Positions 31,841-41,467 of a stretch of DNA of 64,000 nucleotides are shown in pieces. A program made the translations under genes and the position numbers. How positions within the stretch are numbered: position 1 is the first letter of the stretch; each line of letters starts with the position of its first letter. The notes under the pieces were generated by a model that worked only from the letters and a program-made list of their open reading frames with translations, searched no databases and was not told where the DNA came from. This stretch comes from Brachypterus glaber (taxonomy: Eukaryota > Arthropoda > Insecta > Coleoptera > Kateretidae): contig OY294044.1 of NCBI GenBank assembly GCA_958510825.1, forward strand, positions 39,977,816 to 40,041,815, in the 5' to 3' direction.

Positions 31841-33974
31841 AACCAAATCGAAGAATTACTAATTCATCGGGATTTAAACCTCTAGAAATTAAATCAGCGT
31901 TATTTTGACTAGATTTAATATGATACCATGAGTTTACATCTGTTAAATTTTGAATTTCAGATACGCGATTACAGACGAATGTTTTTAATGTACGTGGTTC
32001 AAGAGACAGCCAGGATAGAACTATCGTGGAGTCTGTCCAATAGAATTGTTTATCGGCTTTAATTTGCATAGATATCACGGTTTTATTTACAAATTTTGCT
32101 GCTAAAACTGCGCCACACAACTCAAGACGGGGAAGGGTTATGGCTTTTAAAGGCGCTACGCGTGATTTAGCGCATAACAATGAGCAATGTGTTTTTCCAT
32201 TTATATCACGTGACCGAGCGTATACACAAGCGCCATATGCGTCTTGGCTAGCGTCTGAGAATGCATGAATTTGAATATCGATTGGATTGGAAAGCAGACA
32301 ATGTCTAGGTATTTCGATTTTGTCGCAACTCGCTAATTGGTCTATAAATTTTCGCCAAACATTTTGTAGGTCGCTTGGAACGGTATCGTCCCATCCGATT
32401 TTTAACTGCCACAGCTTCTGAATAATCAGTTTCACGCGAATTATAATAGGATCCAATATACCGAGCGGGTAAAAAATTTGCGATATATTCGATAGAATAT
32501 TGCATTTTGTAAATTTAGCATTCAGGTCAAAATTAAATTTGGACAAATCGTAAATAAATTTATCATTTGTTGGGTCCCAAACCCTGCCGAGAGTTTTGCT
32601 ACCATTCGAGTCGTTTAACAAATGCTTCGTGTCTAAGGAAGTACTTGCTTTTGGGAGGGATTGTAAAACCGCTGAGTGATTTGAGGAAAATTTTCGAAGT
32701 TCAAACTGGGCAGATTTTAAAATATCGATAATATTGTCTCTGAGTTTTATCAATTTAGCAATATCTTCGTCACCGGTCAGTAAATCGTCCATATAGAAAC
32801 TGTTTTCAATATTTTCCGATTCGATTGGGTAATTTTCGCGATTTTGTATTGCTAATTCTTTTAAGCAGCGCGTAGCCGTGAAAGAGGCACAGGTAGTGCC
32901 GTATGTGGTCGTGTTTAATTGATAATCCAATAGGGGATCTTCACTGTTAGTTCGCCACAAGATTCTCTGAAGATGGCAATCATCCTCGTTTACTTTAATT
33001 TGCCTGTACATCTTACTAATATCACCTACTAAAACGTATGTATATTTTCTAAAACGTAGCACAATATAAAATAGCTCAGGCTGAATACTACGGCCGCATT
33101 TTAAAACGTCATTTAACGACAAGCCTGATGATGACTTTCCGGACGCATTAAATACTACGCGAACTTTTGTCGTAGTGTGATCGGGTTTTACTACCGCGTG
33201 GTGAGGAAGATAAAAAGGTATAGCACCTGATTGTGGGCATGTACCACTTACGCGAGACATGTGTCCTAGCTGCTCATACTCTTCCATAAACTTTACATAT
33301 TCTAATTTTAGTTCCGGGTTTTTATTTAATTTTCGTTCTAGTGATAAAAAATTTCCCTTTGCCATTTCAAACGAGTCGCCTAATTCAAGTACATTTTCGC
33401 GCAACGGGAGTCGAACCATGAACCTTCCGGTTTGGTCTCTTGTTACCGTGTTTATAAAATGCTGTTCGCATTCTGCTTCTTCTTTCGTGTATGGCTTTTC
33501 AGAATAATTTTCCTCGATTTGCCAAAAACGTTCAATTTTTTCGTCTAAAGCGGTGGTAGTTAAAAAAGAATTTTTATTATAAGGTATTCCGGGGGAAAGT
33601 GATACTTCGCCTGAAAGTATCCAACCTAGTCTCGTATTGTGCAAGATAGGCTGACCGTAACCGAGCTTTATCTGACCGATTCGTAATAGATTAAAAAATA
33701 CAGAGTTTCCTAACAGCATGTCTACATCTGAAGGAGTTCCGAAGTTATCGTCAGCTAATTTTATTGATTTAGGTATATTTAATTCCTGCGAATTTAACTT
33801 TATTTGAGGAGTGACTCCTGTAATTTTTTCAATCACTAAAAATGGTAATGTGTTTTGATAATTTTCGTTTATTGATTTTATATTTATATTTACACGTTTG
33901 GACTTTATATTGGATATATTGGAAACCATTCTGTTAATACCTTGTACCGGGATATTAATTTTTTCTGTGACCAA
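31809..33974 (-). pseudogene. pol: RT and RNase H of BEL/Pao pol
   Basis: It directly follows the TAG that ends gag-protease and is in the same frame. The first 120 residues complete the protease (M-L-L-G-N and G-W-I-L-S-G). RT: P-H-H-A-V-V-K at about 257, V-R-V-V-F-N-A-S, Asp318 in G-D-I-S-K-M-Y and Y-M-D-D at 394-397. RNase H: Asp574, Glu618, Asp648 and Asp694. The frame leaves the true path at about 31830 and ends with a few non-homologous residues. It copies the element RNA into DNA within the particle. Confidence 0.93.
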
Positions 33975-35717
33975 CTACAACTTTTTCACTAACGCTTTGG
34001 TTACGAAATTAGACTGTGAACCGTTATCTAATAAGACACGAGCAATTGTAGGCTTGTTATTTACGTCAAAAACTAAAACCTTTGCGGTTGATAGGAGTAC
34101 TAAAGTATTGGAATTCGAGTTGTTGCAGTAAGTATGGCCACTTACATTTACCGTGTTTTCCGATGGTGCGGCGGTTGAGCTAGTTTGCCTATTTTGTACC
34201 TGAGGAGTACCGCTGTTTCGATTTTGTTCCTGAAAATTGATATCGCGGGAATTATTATTCCGAGAATTATTATCGCGATAATTTTCGCGAGAATCATTAT
34301 TACGAGAATTTTCGCGAGAATTATTACTTTCATTTTGAGAATAGGAATTTACTGAATTTCTAGGCGTATCATTGTTAAATCTTGAGTTATTGGCTTGATT
34401 TGGCAGATAACTACCGTAATGGTGATCACGAGACTGATTTCGAGACTGATTTCCGTAAAGCGAATATCTATTTTGAGAATTATTTGAGTTAAATCGAGAA
34501 TTATTTCCGCTATATTCATGTAATGCCGAGTTGTGCATTTGGTTGCAAATTTTACAACCACTTGATCTACATTCTTCGATTCTGTGACCTGGCCTTAAGC
34601 AATTTTTGCATAGTTGTAATAATTTAATTTGATTATATTTATGGTCTACCGAGAGATTTTTAAATTCGTTATATTGGTATATACCGTGATTTCCCTTGCA
34701 GTAGCTGCAAGCGTTACTGTAGTTATCGCGAGCTAAATTTGAATAACTTTTTGTTTCTGGTTTTTTATTTGAATTTAAAGGACTTTTAGGTGCCAAATTT
34801 TTTGTATCGAGTAATTCTAGAAGTTGACAACGTTTATTTATAAATTCTATTAAATCTTCAATATTAACGTTTTTGACCTGTACAACATGAGATTCCCATG
34901 CGCGTTTACTAGTATTATCCAGTTTGGATAGTACTATGTATATGAGTAAGGTGCTCCAATTTTCTGGAGTTTCCTTTAAATTTTGCAAGGCACGAAAATG
35001 CTTCATAAAAGTATCGCTTAAAGTCCTTAAAGGTTCGTGCGATTCCTTATTTAAAACGGGTAAATCAAAAATTCCTTTTACATGCGCATGCATTAACGCT
35101 TTTTTGTTTTCAAACCGAGATTTAAGAAGGTCTATAGCAGTGTCATAATTATCCGATGAAATTGCTAATGAATCAATTATTTGCGCGGCTGAGCCCTTAA
35201 GCGCACTTTGTAAATACTGAAACTTCTGTACTTTATCGAGGTAAGTACATTTCCCGATTATCGATTCAAAATTTTCAAAGAACTCAGTCCATTTACTGGG
35301 TTCTCCGTAGAAAGGTTTTAATGTAAGCGGGGGTAGTTTAACATTTATAGGTACCGCGGGAAGAGAGGGGGGAGCGTGTACCTCCGATTTTACTGAACGA
35401 GCATTAGTAAATTGTTTTTTAGCTAAATAGTCATTAGCACGAGCCGTTACTTCAAAATATGAATCTTCGAATTCCTTTCGTTCATGGCTGGAATCGATTC
35501 CGGGCTGTAATATATCAATTTGGTACTGTGCGTCATTAAACTCTGAAAAAAGACTGTAACTTGCTTCCAGACGAGCGTTTAACTGAATATCTTTATTTGG
35601 TTCGTGTTCCAAACTATCTACGAATTGTATAAATCTTACTAAATTTTCTTTTATGATATCGCACAAAAGCTTAAATTTTGCTAAATCTTCTACTGTAGTA
35701 TCTTCGTGATCTGACAT
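33975..35717 (-). CDS. gag: gag and protease start of BEL/Pao
   Basis: 580 residues from the ATG at 35717. Residues 125-300 match the BEL/Pao Gag capsid region: L-P-x-L-x-L-x-x-F-x-G-E-P-x-x-W, then F-Q-Y-L-x-x-x-L-K-G-x-A. Knuckles: C337-X2-C340-X3-H344 (incomplete), C370-X2-C373-X4-H378-X4-C383 and C388-X2-C391 followed by His395 and His400. A long Asn/Ser/Arg-rich stretch (402-510) follows, unusually repetitive (S-R-E-N type). The protease begins near 540, with the active site L-L-D-N-G-S-Q (Asp564). A TAG then stops it; as BEL elements use one long frame, this is either a nonsense mutation or a readthrough stop. Confidence 0.92.
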   Translation of the reverse strand: MSDHEDTTVEDLAKFKLLCDIIKENLVRFIQFVDSLEHEPNKDIQLNARLEASYSLFSEFNDAQYQIDILQPGIDSSHERKEFEDSYFEVTARANDYLAKKQFTNARSVKSEVHAPPSLPAVPINVKLPPLTLKPFYGEPSKWTEFFENFESIIGKCTYLDKVQKFQYLQSALKGSAAQIIDSLAISSDNYDTAIDLLKSRFENKKALMHAHVKGIFDLPVLNKESHEPLRTLSDTFMKHFRALQNLKETPENWSTLLIYIVLSKLDNTSKRAWESHVVQVKNVNIEDLIEFINKRCQLLELLDTKNLAPKSPLNSNKKPETKSYSNLARDNYSNACSYCKGNHGIYQYNEFKNLSVDHKYNQIKLLQLCKNCLRPGHRIEECRSSGCKICNQMHNSALHEYSGNNSRFNSNNSQNRYSLYGNQSRNQSRDHHYGSYLPNQANNSRFNNDTPRNSVNSYSQNESNNSRENSRNNDSRENYRDNNSRNNNSRDINFQEQNRNSGTPQVQNRQTSSTAAPSENTVNVSGHTYCNNSNSNTLVLLSTAKVLVFDVNNKPTIARVLLDNGSQSNFVTKALVKKL

Positions 35718-36878
35718 TTTGACTACTGTAGCACCAACCGTTGATAACTTGTTTTAATTTATTGTGAGTAATGCCGATTCCGAATTTAAACCGACGCTTT
35801 TTTTTTAAACCCTTTTTTCCTGCAAAAAGGCAAAATCCTTTCTTTTTAAATAAACAACAGCAATTATAAAAAGTACTGTAAATTAAAAAAGAAACACTCA
35901 GGGGCGAGATTCAAACTAGACTTATTTACCAATATCGCGTGACGAGAAAAAATATTTTTTATTTTATTTATTTCCCATAACCTGCTTTTATTTCGTTAAA
36001 ATTGTATTTTTTGTCGCGTAAAAAAAACAATCGAGAAAATTCCGTGAATTTTATGAAAACCGTGTGTTTTTGTGAAAACCGAGAAAAATCCGTGTATTTT
36101 TGTATCCGTGAAAACCGAGTAGTATCCGTGTGCTTTTTTTTAACCGTGTGTTCCGTGAAAAACCGAGTAATATCCGTGTGCCTTTTTTTTAACCGTGTGT
36201 TCCGTGAAAAACCGAGTAATATCCGTGTAATTTTAATAAGAGAAAATCGTGTAAAATTAACGTAAAAATCGTGTATTTTTATCGAGAAATATCGTTTATT
36301 TTTACCGAGAAATATCGTGTATTTTTACCGAGAAATATCGTGTCTTTTTACCGAGAAATATCGTGTATTTTTTACCGAGAAATATCGTGTACTTTTTACC
36401 GAGAAATGTCGTGTATTTTTACCGAGAAATATCGTGTATAAATTAACGTGAAAATGTAGACGTTTTATTTAAAAAATACGCAACCGTGCAAAAAATATCC
36501 TATTTACCGAGTGACAAATAAGTCTTTCCCCTTGAGGACTTCAAATAATAAAAAACATCACTCACCTCTTTTGACCATAAGGAAAGGAATGATAGGATTG
36601 TTTTTGTTAACGTTACGTGTAATCTGTCTATCCTTTTTACTTCAATGGTAACTTTTCTGTCTCTAGCACTTAATGTCTTTAGGCACGCCGCGGCATTTGC
36701 ACAAAGTTTTCCATAGAACAATCGAGAAAAATGTTTTATTTCGTTATTGTACTTTTATGCACCTTTTGATTTCACTAAACTTTTATTTTGTGCTGTTTAA
36801 GAACCTTTTTTTCGAGTTTTTATTCACAAAATCTTGGATGATGCAATCTCCGTTGTTTGTGATACGGGTCGAAGGCCA
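35718..36878 (-). other. BEL/Pao leader with PBS
   Basis: Between gag and the 5' LTR. The first inner bases (36878 leftwards) read TGGCCTTCGACCCG on the minus strand. This fits the acceptor end of insect tRNA-Tyr (5' CCTTCGA) except that the base matching the discriminator is missing, so a tRNA-Tyr PBS with a one-base loss is proposed. The middle of the leader is a minisatellite (separate entry). Confidence 0.5.
36090..36445 (-). repeat. Minisatellite block in the BEL/Pao leader
   Basis: Two families. About 36090-36225: units of about 50 bp containing CCGTGAAAAACCGAGTAATA. About 36259-36440: eight units of 22-24 bp built on ACCGAGAAATATCGTGTATT with small changes. The short CCGAG and ATC(C)GTGT words are common to both, so one probably arose from the other. 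Confidence 0.9.
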
Positions 36879-37140
36879 TGTGGGGAATTAGGTAGTCTCA
36901 CAATGTTTTGACTGGACACTAATTTAAACACTGGTTCTTGATTACATTTCGTGTATTTAATGGACTGTATAATTATTGATTAAAATATATTGATTACATC
37001 AAGCAAAACTTAGTTTTTAACGCCATAACTGAGAGAGCGCCTTTTAGCGGTGTCGACGCTCCGACTACTTGTTGAGCTCTCTTCTTCTTCTTCACTTCTG
37101 ATGCTTGGAGCATCGAAAGGCTTAGAGCGACCCGTTAACA
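36879..37140 (-). repeat. 5' LTR of the BEL/Pao element
   Basis: 262 bp, matching 29870-30110 apart from an extra 23-bp segment and a few substitutions. Followed on the outside by the GTTTG target copy (37141-37145). Confidence 0.93.
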
Positions 37141-37145
37141 GTTTG

Positions 37146-38490
37146 GGTAAGAAACCCATGACCCTTCAAAATCTTATCGACGATAAGTTATCGTGGTCAC
37201 AAGTTTTTCTGATATACCGACAGATAGGCTGATAGTCTCAGCGATAGACAGGAAGATCGTCAGACAGACAGAAAAAGTACAAAAATTAAATAAAATACAC
37301 TGCCCACTAAAAGAGTTTGCCCATTTTTTACCTCCGCGCGTGAAATGGACCTCAAAAACCCCAAGATATAAATTTTCAAGAAAAGCGACGTCAAAAATAA
37401 AAAATAAAAAACAAAAAATAATGACAGTAAGAAAAATTGTATGATTAGATTTAGTTTCGTCGACCCTAAAAACCCCTATATTCAAATTTTGACGAAAATA
37501 TTGACAGCATTTAAAAATATTTACCCTCTAACCCCCGTAGGTGATTATCAGATTTAATTTCGGCAACCTTAAAAACATATATAGCAGATTTCAAAGTTTT
37601 GTGAAAAAATATTGTATTTTCTCCATTGCTCCAACCCAATGTTTAACAAAAACAATCCCGAGCGAGAACTTTTGGCAACATACCTGTTGTTCCAAATTTC
37701 AAGTTTCTAGCTTAAAGCTTTTATAAGTTGTCGTTTGGTTAATATTTGCCGGACAGAACGACAGATCAACCGACCGACAACTTTTTTATTGTTTGAAATT
37801 GATTTATATCGATATAAAGCGTCACAAAACGTGAAAATACGGAAAAAATTGAAAATTTTTGCAGGAATACAAAGTTTTCCCGAAATTTTGATAATTTTGA
37901 AAATAGAAAAAAGTACAAGAAACCTATTCAATGCACGAGAGTGCTTATTTATTAACAAGGCGGAGACGAGAAAAAAAATCACTTGAAATAGGTTTCCGTC
38001 GAGGTGCGTATACTATTTTTCCTACGACGTAACATCTAAACGTCCAAAAAACGCAAAAATTGTTCTAAAATTAATTTTATTAATTTTACGTTTTGTGTTT
38101 TGCTTTCTGAAACTGCTGTCGCTTTCCGACCGCTGTCATGGCAATGAGTAAAAAATAACTACTACTAATTAGGTCGTAGCAAAAATGTTTTTTTTTTATT
38201 ATCAGATTCACTTTCAGTAACATCAAAAACCCCAATATACAAAAATTACCCCTCGCTCCTTAAGGGGTGGATTTAGAAAAAATATTCTAAGATTCAGTTT
38301 TAGCCACGTTAAAAACCCAATATACCAATTTTCAAGAAAACTACCCCCGCACAGGGGGTAGAGTTACAATTTTTTTATTCTAAGATTCAGTTTTAGCGAC
38401 TTTAATACGTTGGCTACCACGTGAGTCACCTGTGATTCTCAATATTTTTTCCATTTGTACCACGTATAACACCGGTGACTATCAGTAGCG
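37146..38490 (+). repeat. Unclassified interspersed repeat family, copy 1, with sub-repeats
   Basis: 37430-37925 is collinear with 61430-61910: shared AACAATCCCGAGCGAGAACT, AGCTTAAAGC, GTTATCGT-like, CCGACCGA and GAAATTTTG words. Internal degenerate repeats at 37440-37580 and 38200-38400 each carry a GATT(C/A)AG-TTT-C-ACCTAAAAACCC pattern. Frames here are short and differ between copies, so no gene is called. Confidence 0.65.
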
Positions 38491-39600
38491 TTGTCAGTGG
38501 GCTGCGGAAATATTGGTGTTCATATATTATACAAAATTCATGGGTCAGTCATTGATGGCTTTAATGCCTGCATCGACAGTCTTCACCTTCGTCTAAAACT
38601 TTCCGGTGTTGGGTGCTATATCAGTGGAGTGCTAATTAACTGCCTTAGCTATGCGGATGATATGGTTCTGCTGCTAATTATCAGTCATCGGCGAATATCC
38701 AGTGCTCGCATAGGCGCCGCGTCGATTCTATCGTTGACGCGAGGTTTTAAATATTTACATTTTTATTTTCTTCGAAAAACACCGATATATTTACATATTT
38801 ATAGTTAATATGTATATTCAATATTGTTGTGTGTAACAAATTAGACGTCAAATGCTTCGATTTAGTGACCTTTATAAAAATTTCCCTCATAATTCGGCAA
38901 AATTATTCCGTAAGCCTATGTTTCTGTGTTTATGTTCAACGTTGATGAGTCATAACTGAATTTATTCCGATTAATGCTAATTATAAAGACTTGGTGGTGC
39001 CCCCGATCAGACTTAACGGTAGTCTTATAAGTATAGTGTCGCAATTCAAATACTTAGGGCATATTCTAACCTGTGATCTCTCCGATAATCTCGACATTCA
39101 GAGACAATACAAAGCCCTCTGCGTCCGTGCCTAATATGTAACCCGTCGTTTCTCCAAGTGTAACTCTGACATTAAAAAATAGTTATTTCAAACATATTGC
39201 TTAGGGATCTACATGTCAGAACTTTGGTGTAATTATACACTGGGATGGTGGAATAATCTACGCGAATGCTATATAAATGCGTTTAGACTCTTAAATAACA
39301 TACCGAGATTTTCTAGTGCTAGTGAAATTCTTGCTACGGCTCGTGTTAATGACTTCCTAGCTATTCGTAGATTTCGGGATTTTAGGTTCCACGATCGGCT
39401 GTATAAATCTTTCAACCACTTTATTGTGAAGGAGTGACATTCTTTGGCTTTCCAATCTATGGCAAACCTGGAGTAGAGTTTTAATGGGGGGACGGTAGCT
39501 CTTTTGAACTTTTGTATATTGGCTAATTATTAATTTTCTTGTAACTACTTTGTATGTTTTGTATTTTTTTTGTATATGGCCCTCTGGGCTGGAATAAAGG

Positions 39601-39620
<20 letters not shown>
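38491..39620 (+). pseudogene. LINE fragment (copy 2) with RT active site and 3' end
   Basis: 38530-38690 encodes the RT stretch ending L-S-Y-A-D-D-M-V-L-L (Y-A-D-D active site). About 300 bp (38691-38970) with no homology to LINEs interrupts it. From 38970 the same 3' region as at 20238 follows: V-P-P-I-R-L-N-G-S-L, F-K-Y-L-G-H-I-L and a final frame to 39437. The 3' end is TGGAATAAAGGATTATTA. Two stops lie in the thumb region. The 300-bp interruption may be an insertion or the scar of a deletion. Confidence 0.75.
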
Positions 39621-39633
<13 letters not shown>

Positions 39634-39912
39634 CATTATCATTCATTATCATTATCATTATCATTATCATTAACATTATCATTATCATTATCATTATCAT
39701 TATCATTATCATTATCATTATCATTATCATTATCATTATGATTATTATTATTATTATTATATTTAAGTGTTCTAAAGTTATCGTGCCCACAAGATTTCCC
39801 GGACAGAACTACCGACCGATCAATTATCATTATCATTATCATTATCATTATCATTATCATTATCATTATCATTATCATTATCATTATCATTATCATTATC
39901 ATTATCATTATC

Positions 39913-39950
<38 letters not shown>

Positions 39951-40020
39951 ATTTAAGTGTTCTAAAGTTATCGTGCCCACAAGATTTCCCGGACAGAACT
40001 ACCGACCGATCAATAGACCG
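39600..40020 (+). repeat. (ATTATC)n microsatellite at a LINE tail, with a duplicated spacer
   Basis: Hexamer ATTATC (and TCATTA) arrays at 39609-39743 and 39825-39935 alternate with an 80-bp spacer repeated at 39744-39824 and 39936-40016. The spacer includes a piece of the repeat family described at 37146. On both strands this makes frames of alternating residues (N-D or H-Y), which are not genes. Confidence 0.92.
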
Positions 40021-40090
40021 ACCGATAATTTTTTTAAGAAAGTTATCTATCTGTCGTTAAAATCAAATGGACAGGATAGATAGATAGATA

Positions 40091-40338
40091 GAAAAAACGG
40101 ATTCCTTGAACCAAGGACACGTGTCTTTGTATATGTTCAAAGCCATATTCTCTTGTTTCAAGGCTGGCATTTTCTTGAACCAAAGTCAATGTCCTTAAAT
40201 GAAAATCACGGGTTTTGGAATAAAAATCCGCGCTCTTTATTCAAGGACATTGACTTTGGTTCAAGCTGCCAGCTTTGAAACAAGAGCTTTGAACATATCC
40301 AAAGACAAGTGTCCTTGGTTTAAGGAATCCGTTTTTTC
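40091..40338. mobile_element. 248-bp hairpin MITE
   Basis: Arms of about 105 bp start GAAAAAACGGATTCC and pair with few mismatches, including a central CAAAGTCAATGTCCTT word. No coding. Flanked by TAGATA-like sequence, but no certain target duplication. Confidence 0.85.
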
Positions 40339-40571
40339 TATGTATAAATCTTACCTAATGGATGCTATATCTAAAGATTTTTATATACTTTAATTATTAG
40401 GTTTATCAAAAAGGCATAAACATTTTCGCCATTTATGATATCACTCCATCCAAAAAGGATCGAACATTATAAAATATATTTGAAAGAAAGAGAAAACCTA
40501 CATGAATGTAGAATTCTGAAACGCCAAGCATCTTTGTTTGCCCATGCGCAATATACAATATTATTACTTAA
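40339..40571. other. Spacer, nothing recognised
   Basis: AT-rich with no repeat partner found. Confidence 0.4.
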
Positions 40572-40684
40572 ATGCATCAAATAAGAATATTTTAAGAAAC
40601 ATGCTAAGAATATTCTTAAAAGTACATATACCTACTTCTTAGAACATTCTTAACATGCTTCTTAAAACAATCTTATTTGATGCA
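40572..40684. mobile_element. 113-bp hairpin
   Basis: TGCATCAAATAAGA at the left pairs with TCTTATTTGATGCA at the right. The inner arms contain AAGAA(A/G)CATG words that recur at 40785, so the hairpin may be part of a longer inverted element extending to about 40850. Confidence 0.7.
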
Positions 40685-41017
40685 AAGGCTTATAAAAAGC
40701 TTCTTAGGAACTCCCAGCATGAACGGTATCCTTTGAATTTATTTAATCGTTCTTAGAATAACCTGAGCAAAATAGATATGCTTCTAAGAAACATGCTCTC
40801 CTTCCGGCTATTTATTTTAAGAATCTTCTTAGGTTTTTGTGCTATCAGGCGATATCTTAGAAAATACCGATTTTTCCCCTCTTCACCCCATTTAGCACAA
40901 AAATAGTTTAGACTAGCTAATTTACTGACCTGCAACGTTTTTATACCAAGTTTAAGCTTAAACCGTTTTCGATTTATTGTGAAAATATTTTAAATAACTA
41001 TGACATGTCTTTAAAAC

Positions 41018-41467
41018 CTGTTTTATTTTTTTACATTTTGGAATTTTTCATATAGAATTACCCGAAAAATGATAAATATATCTTCAGGAAATATAAAAAA
41101 ATAAATAAAAAATGTAAACTAGAGCGATTTGACAACTTTAAATGCATATACAAAAAAATCCCGACGTGACCCAAAAATCGCATTATCTGATTTTTTTTGC
41201 ATTTTGAGATTTTCCGTATAAAATAACCCGAAAACTGATAAAAATAATTTCAGGAAATATACAAAAAAAACTGTAAACTAGAGTGATTTGACAACTTTAA
41301 ATAATGCATATAGAAAAAAATCCTGACGTGACCAGAAAAATATTATCTGATTTTTTTTACATTTTGGGATTTTCCGTAAAATATTACCCGAAAAATGACA
41401 AAAATAACTTCAGGAAATATACAAAAAATAAAAGCTGCAAACTAGAGTGATTTGACAACTTTAAATG
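41018..41467 (+). repeat. Three tandem units of about 145 bp
   Basis: Each unit carries ACCCGAAAA(A/C)TGA, CAGGAAATATA, GATTTGACAACTTTAAAT and CC(C/T)GACGTGACC words. A piece in the same orientation occurs again right of the foldback element (45134-45170). Confidence 0.85.

Larger units (their letters stand above)
29870..37140 (-). mobile_element. BEL/Pao LTR retrotransposon, nearly complete
   Basis: 7,271 bp on the minus strand. Bounded by LTRs at 36879-37140 (5') and 29870-30110 (3') and by the 5-bp target duplication GTTTG (29865-29869 and 37141-37145). Order: PBS, leader with minisatellites, gag, protease, RT/RNase H, integrase. All enzymes carry BEL/Pao signatures. One in-frame TAG (between gag-protease and RT) and two one-base frameshifts (about 31830 and 31555) separate it from a single open frame. 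Confidence 0.95.

Noticed and set aside
34148..34561. Ile-rich frames inside BEL/Pao gag
   Set aside because: They are alternate-frame readings of the Asn/Arg/Ser-rich part of Gag.
36259..36440. CRISPR-like regular array
   Set aside because: Units abut with no spacers, in the leader of a retrotransposon in a eukaryotic genome; it is a minisatellite.
39570..39980. Frames of 113-128 codons with alternating Asn-Asp, Ile-Met or His-Tyr residues
   Set aside because: They are translations of the ATTATC microsatellite.
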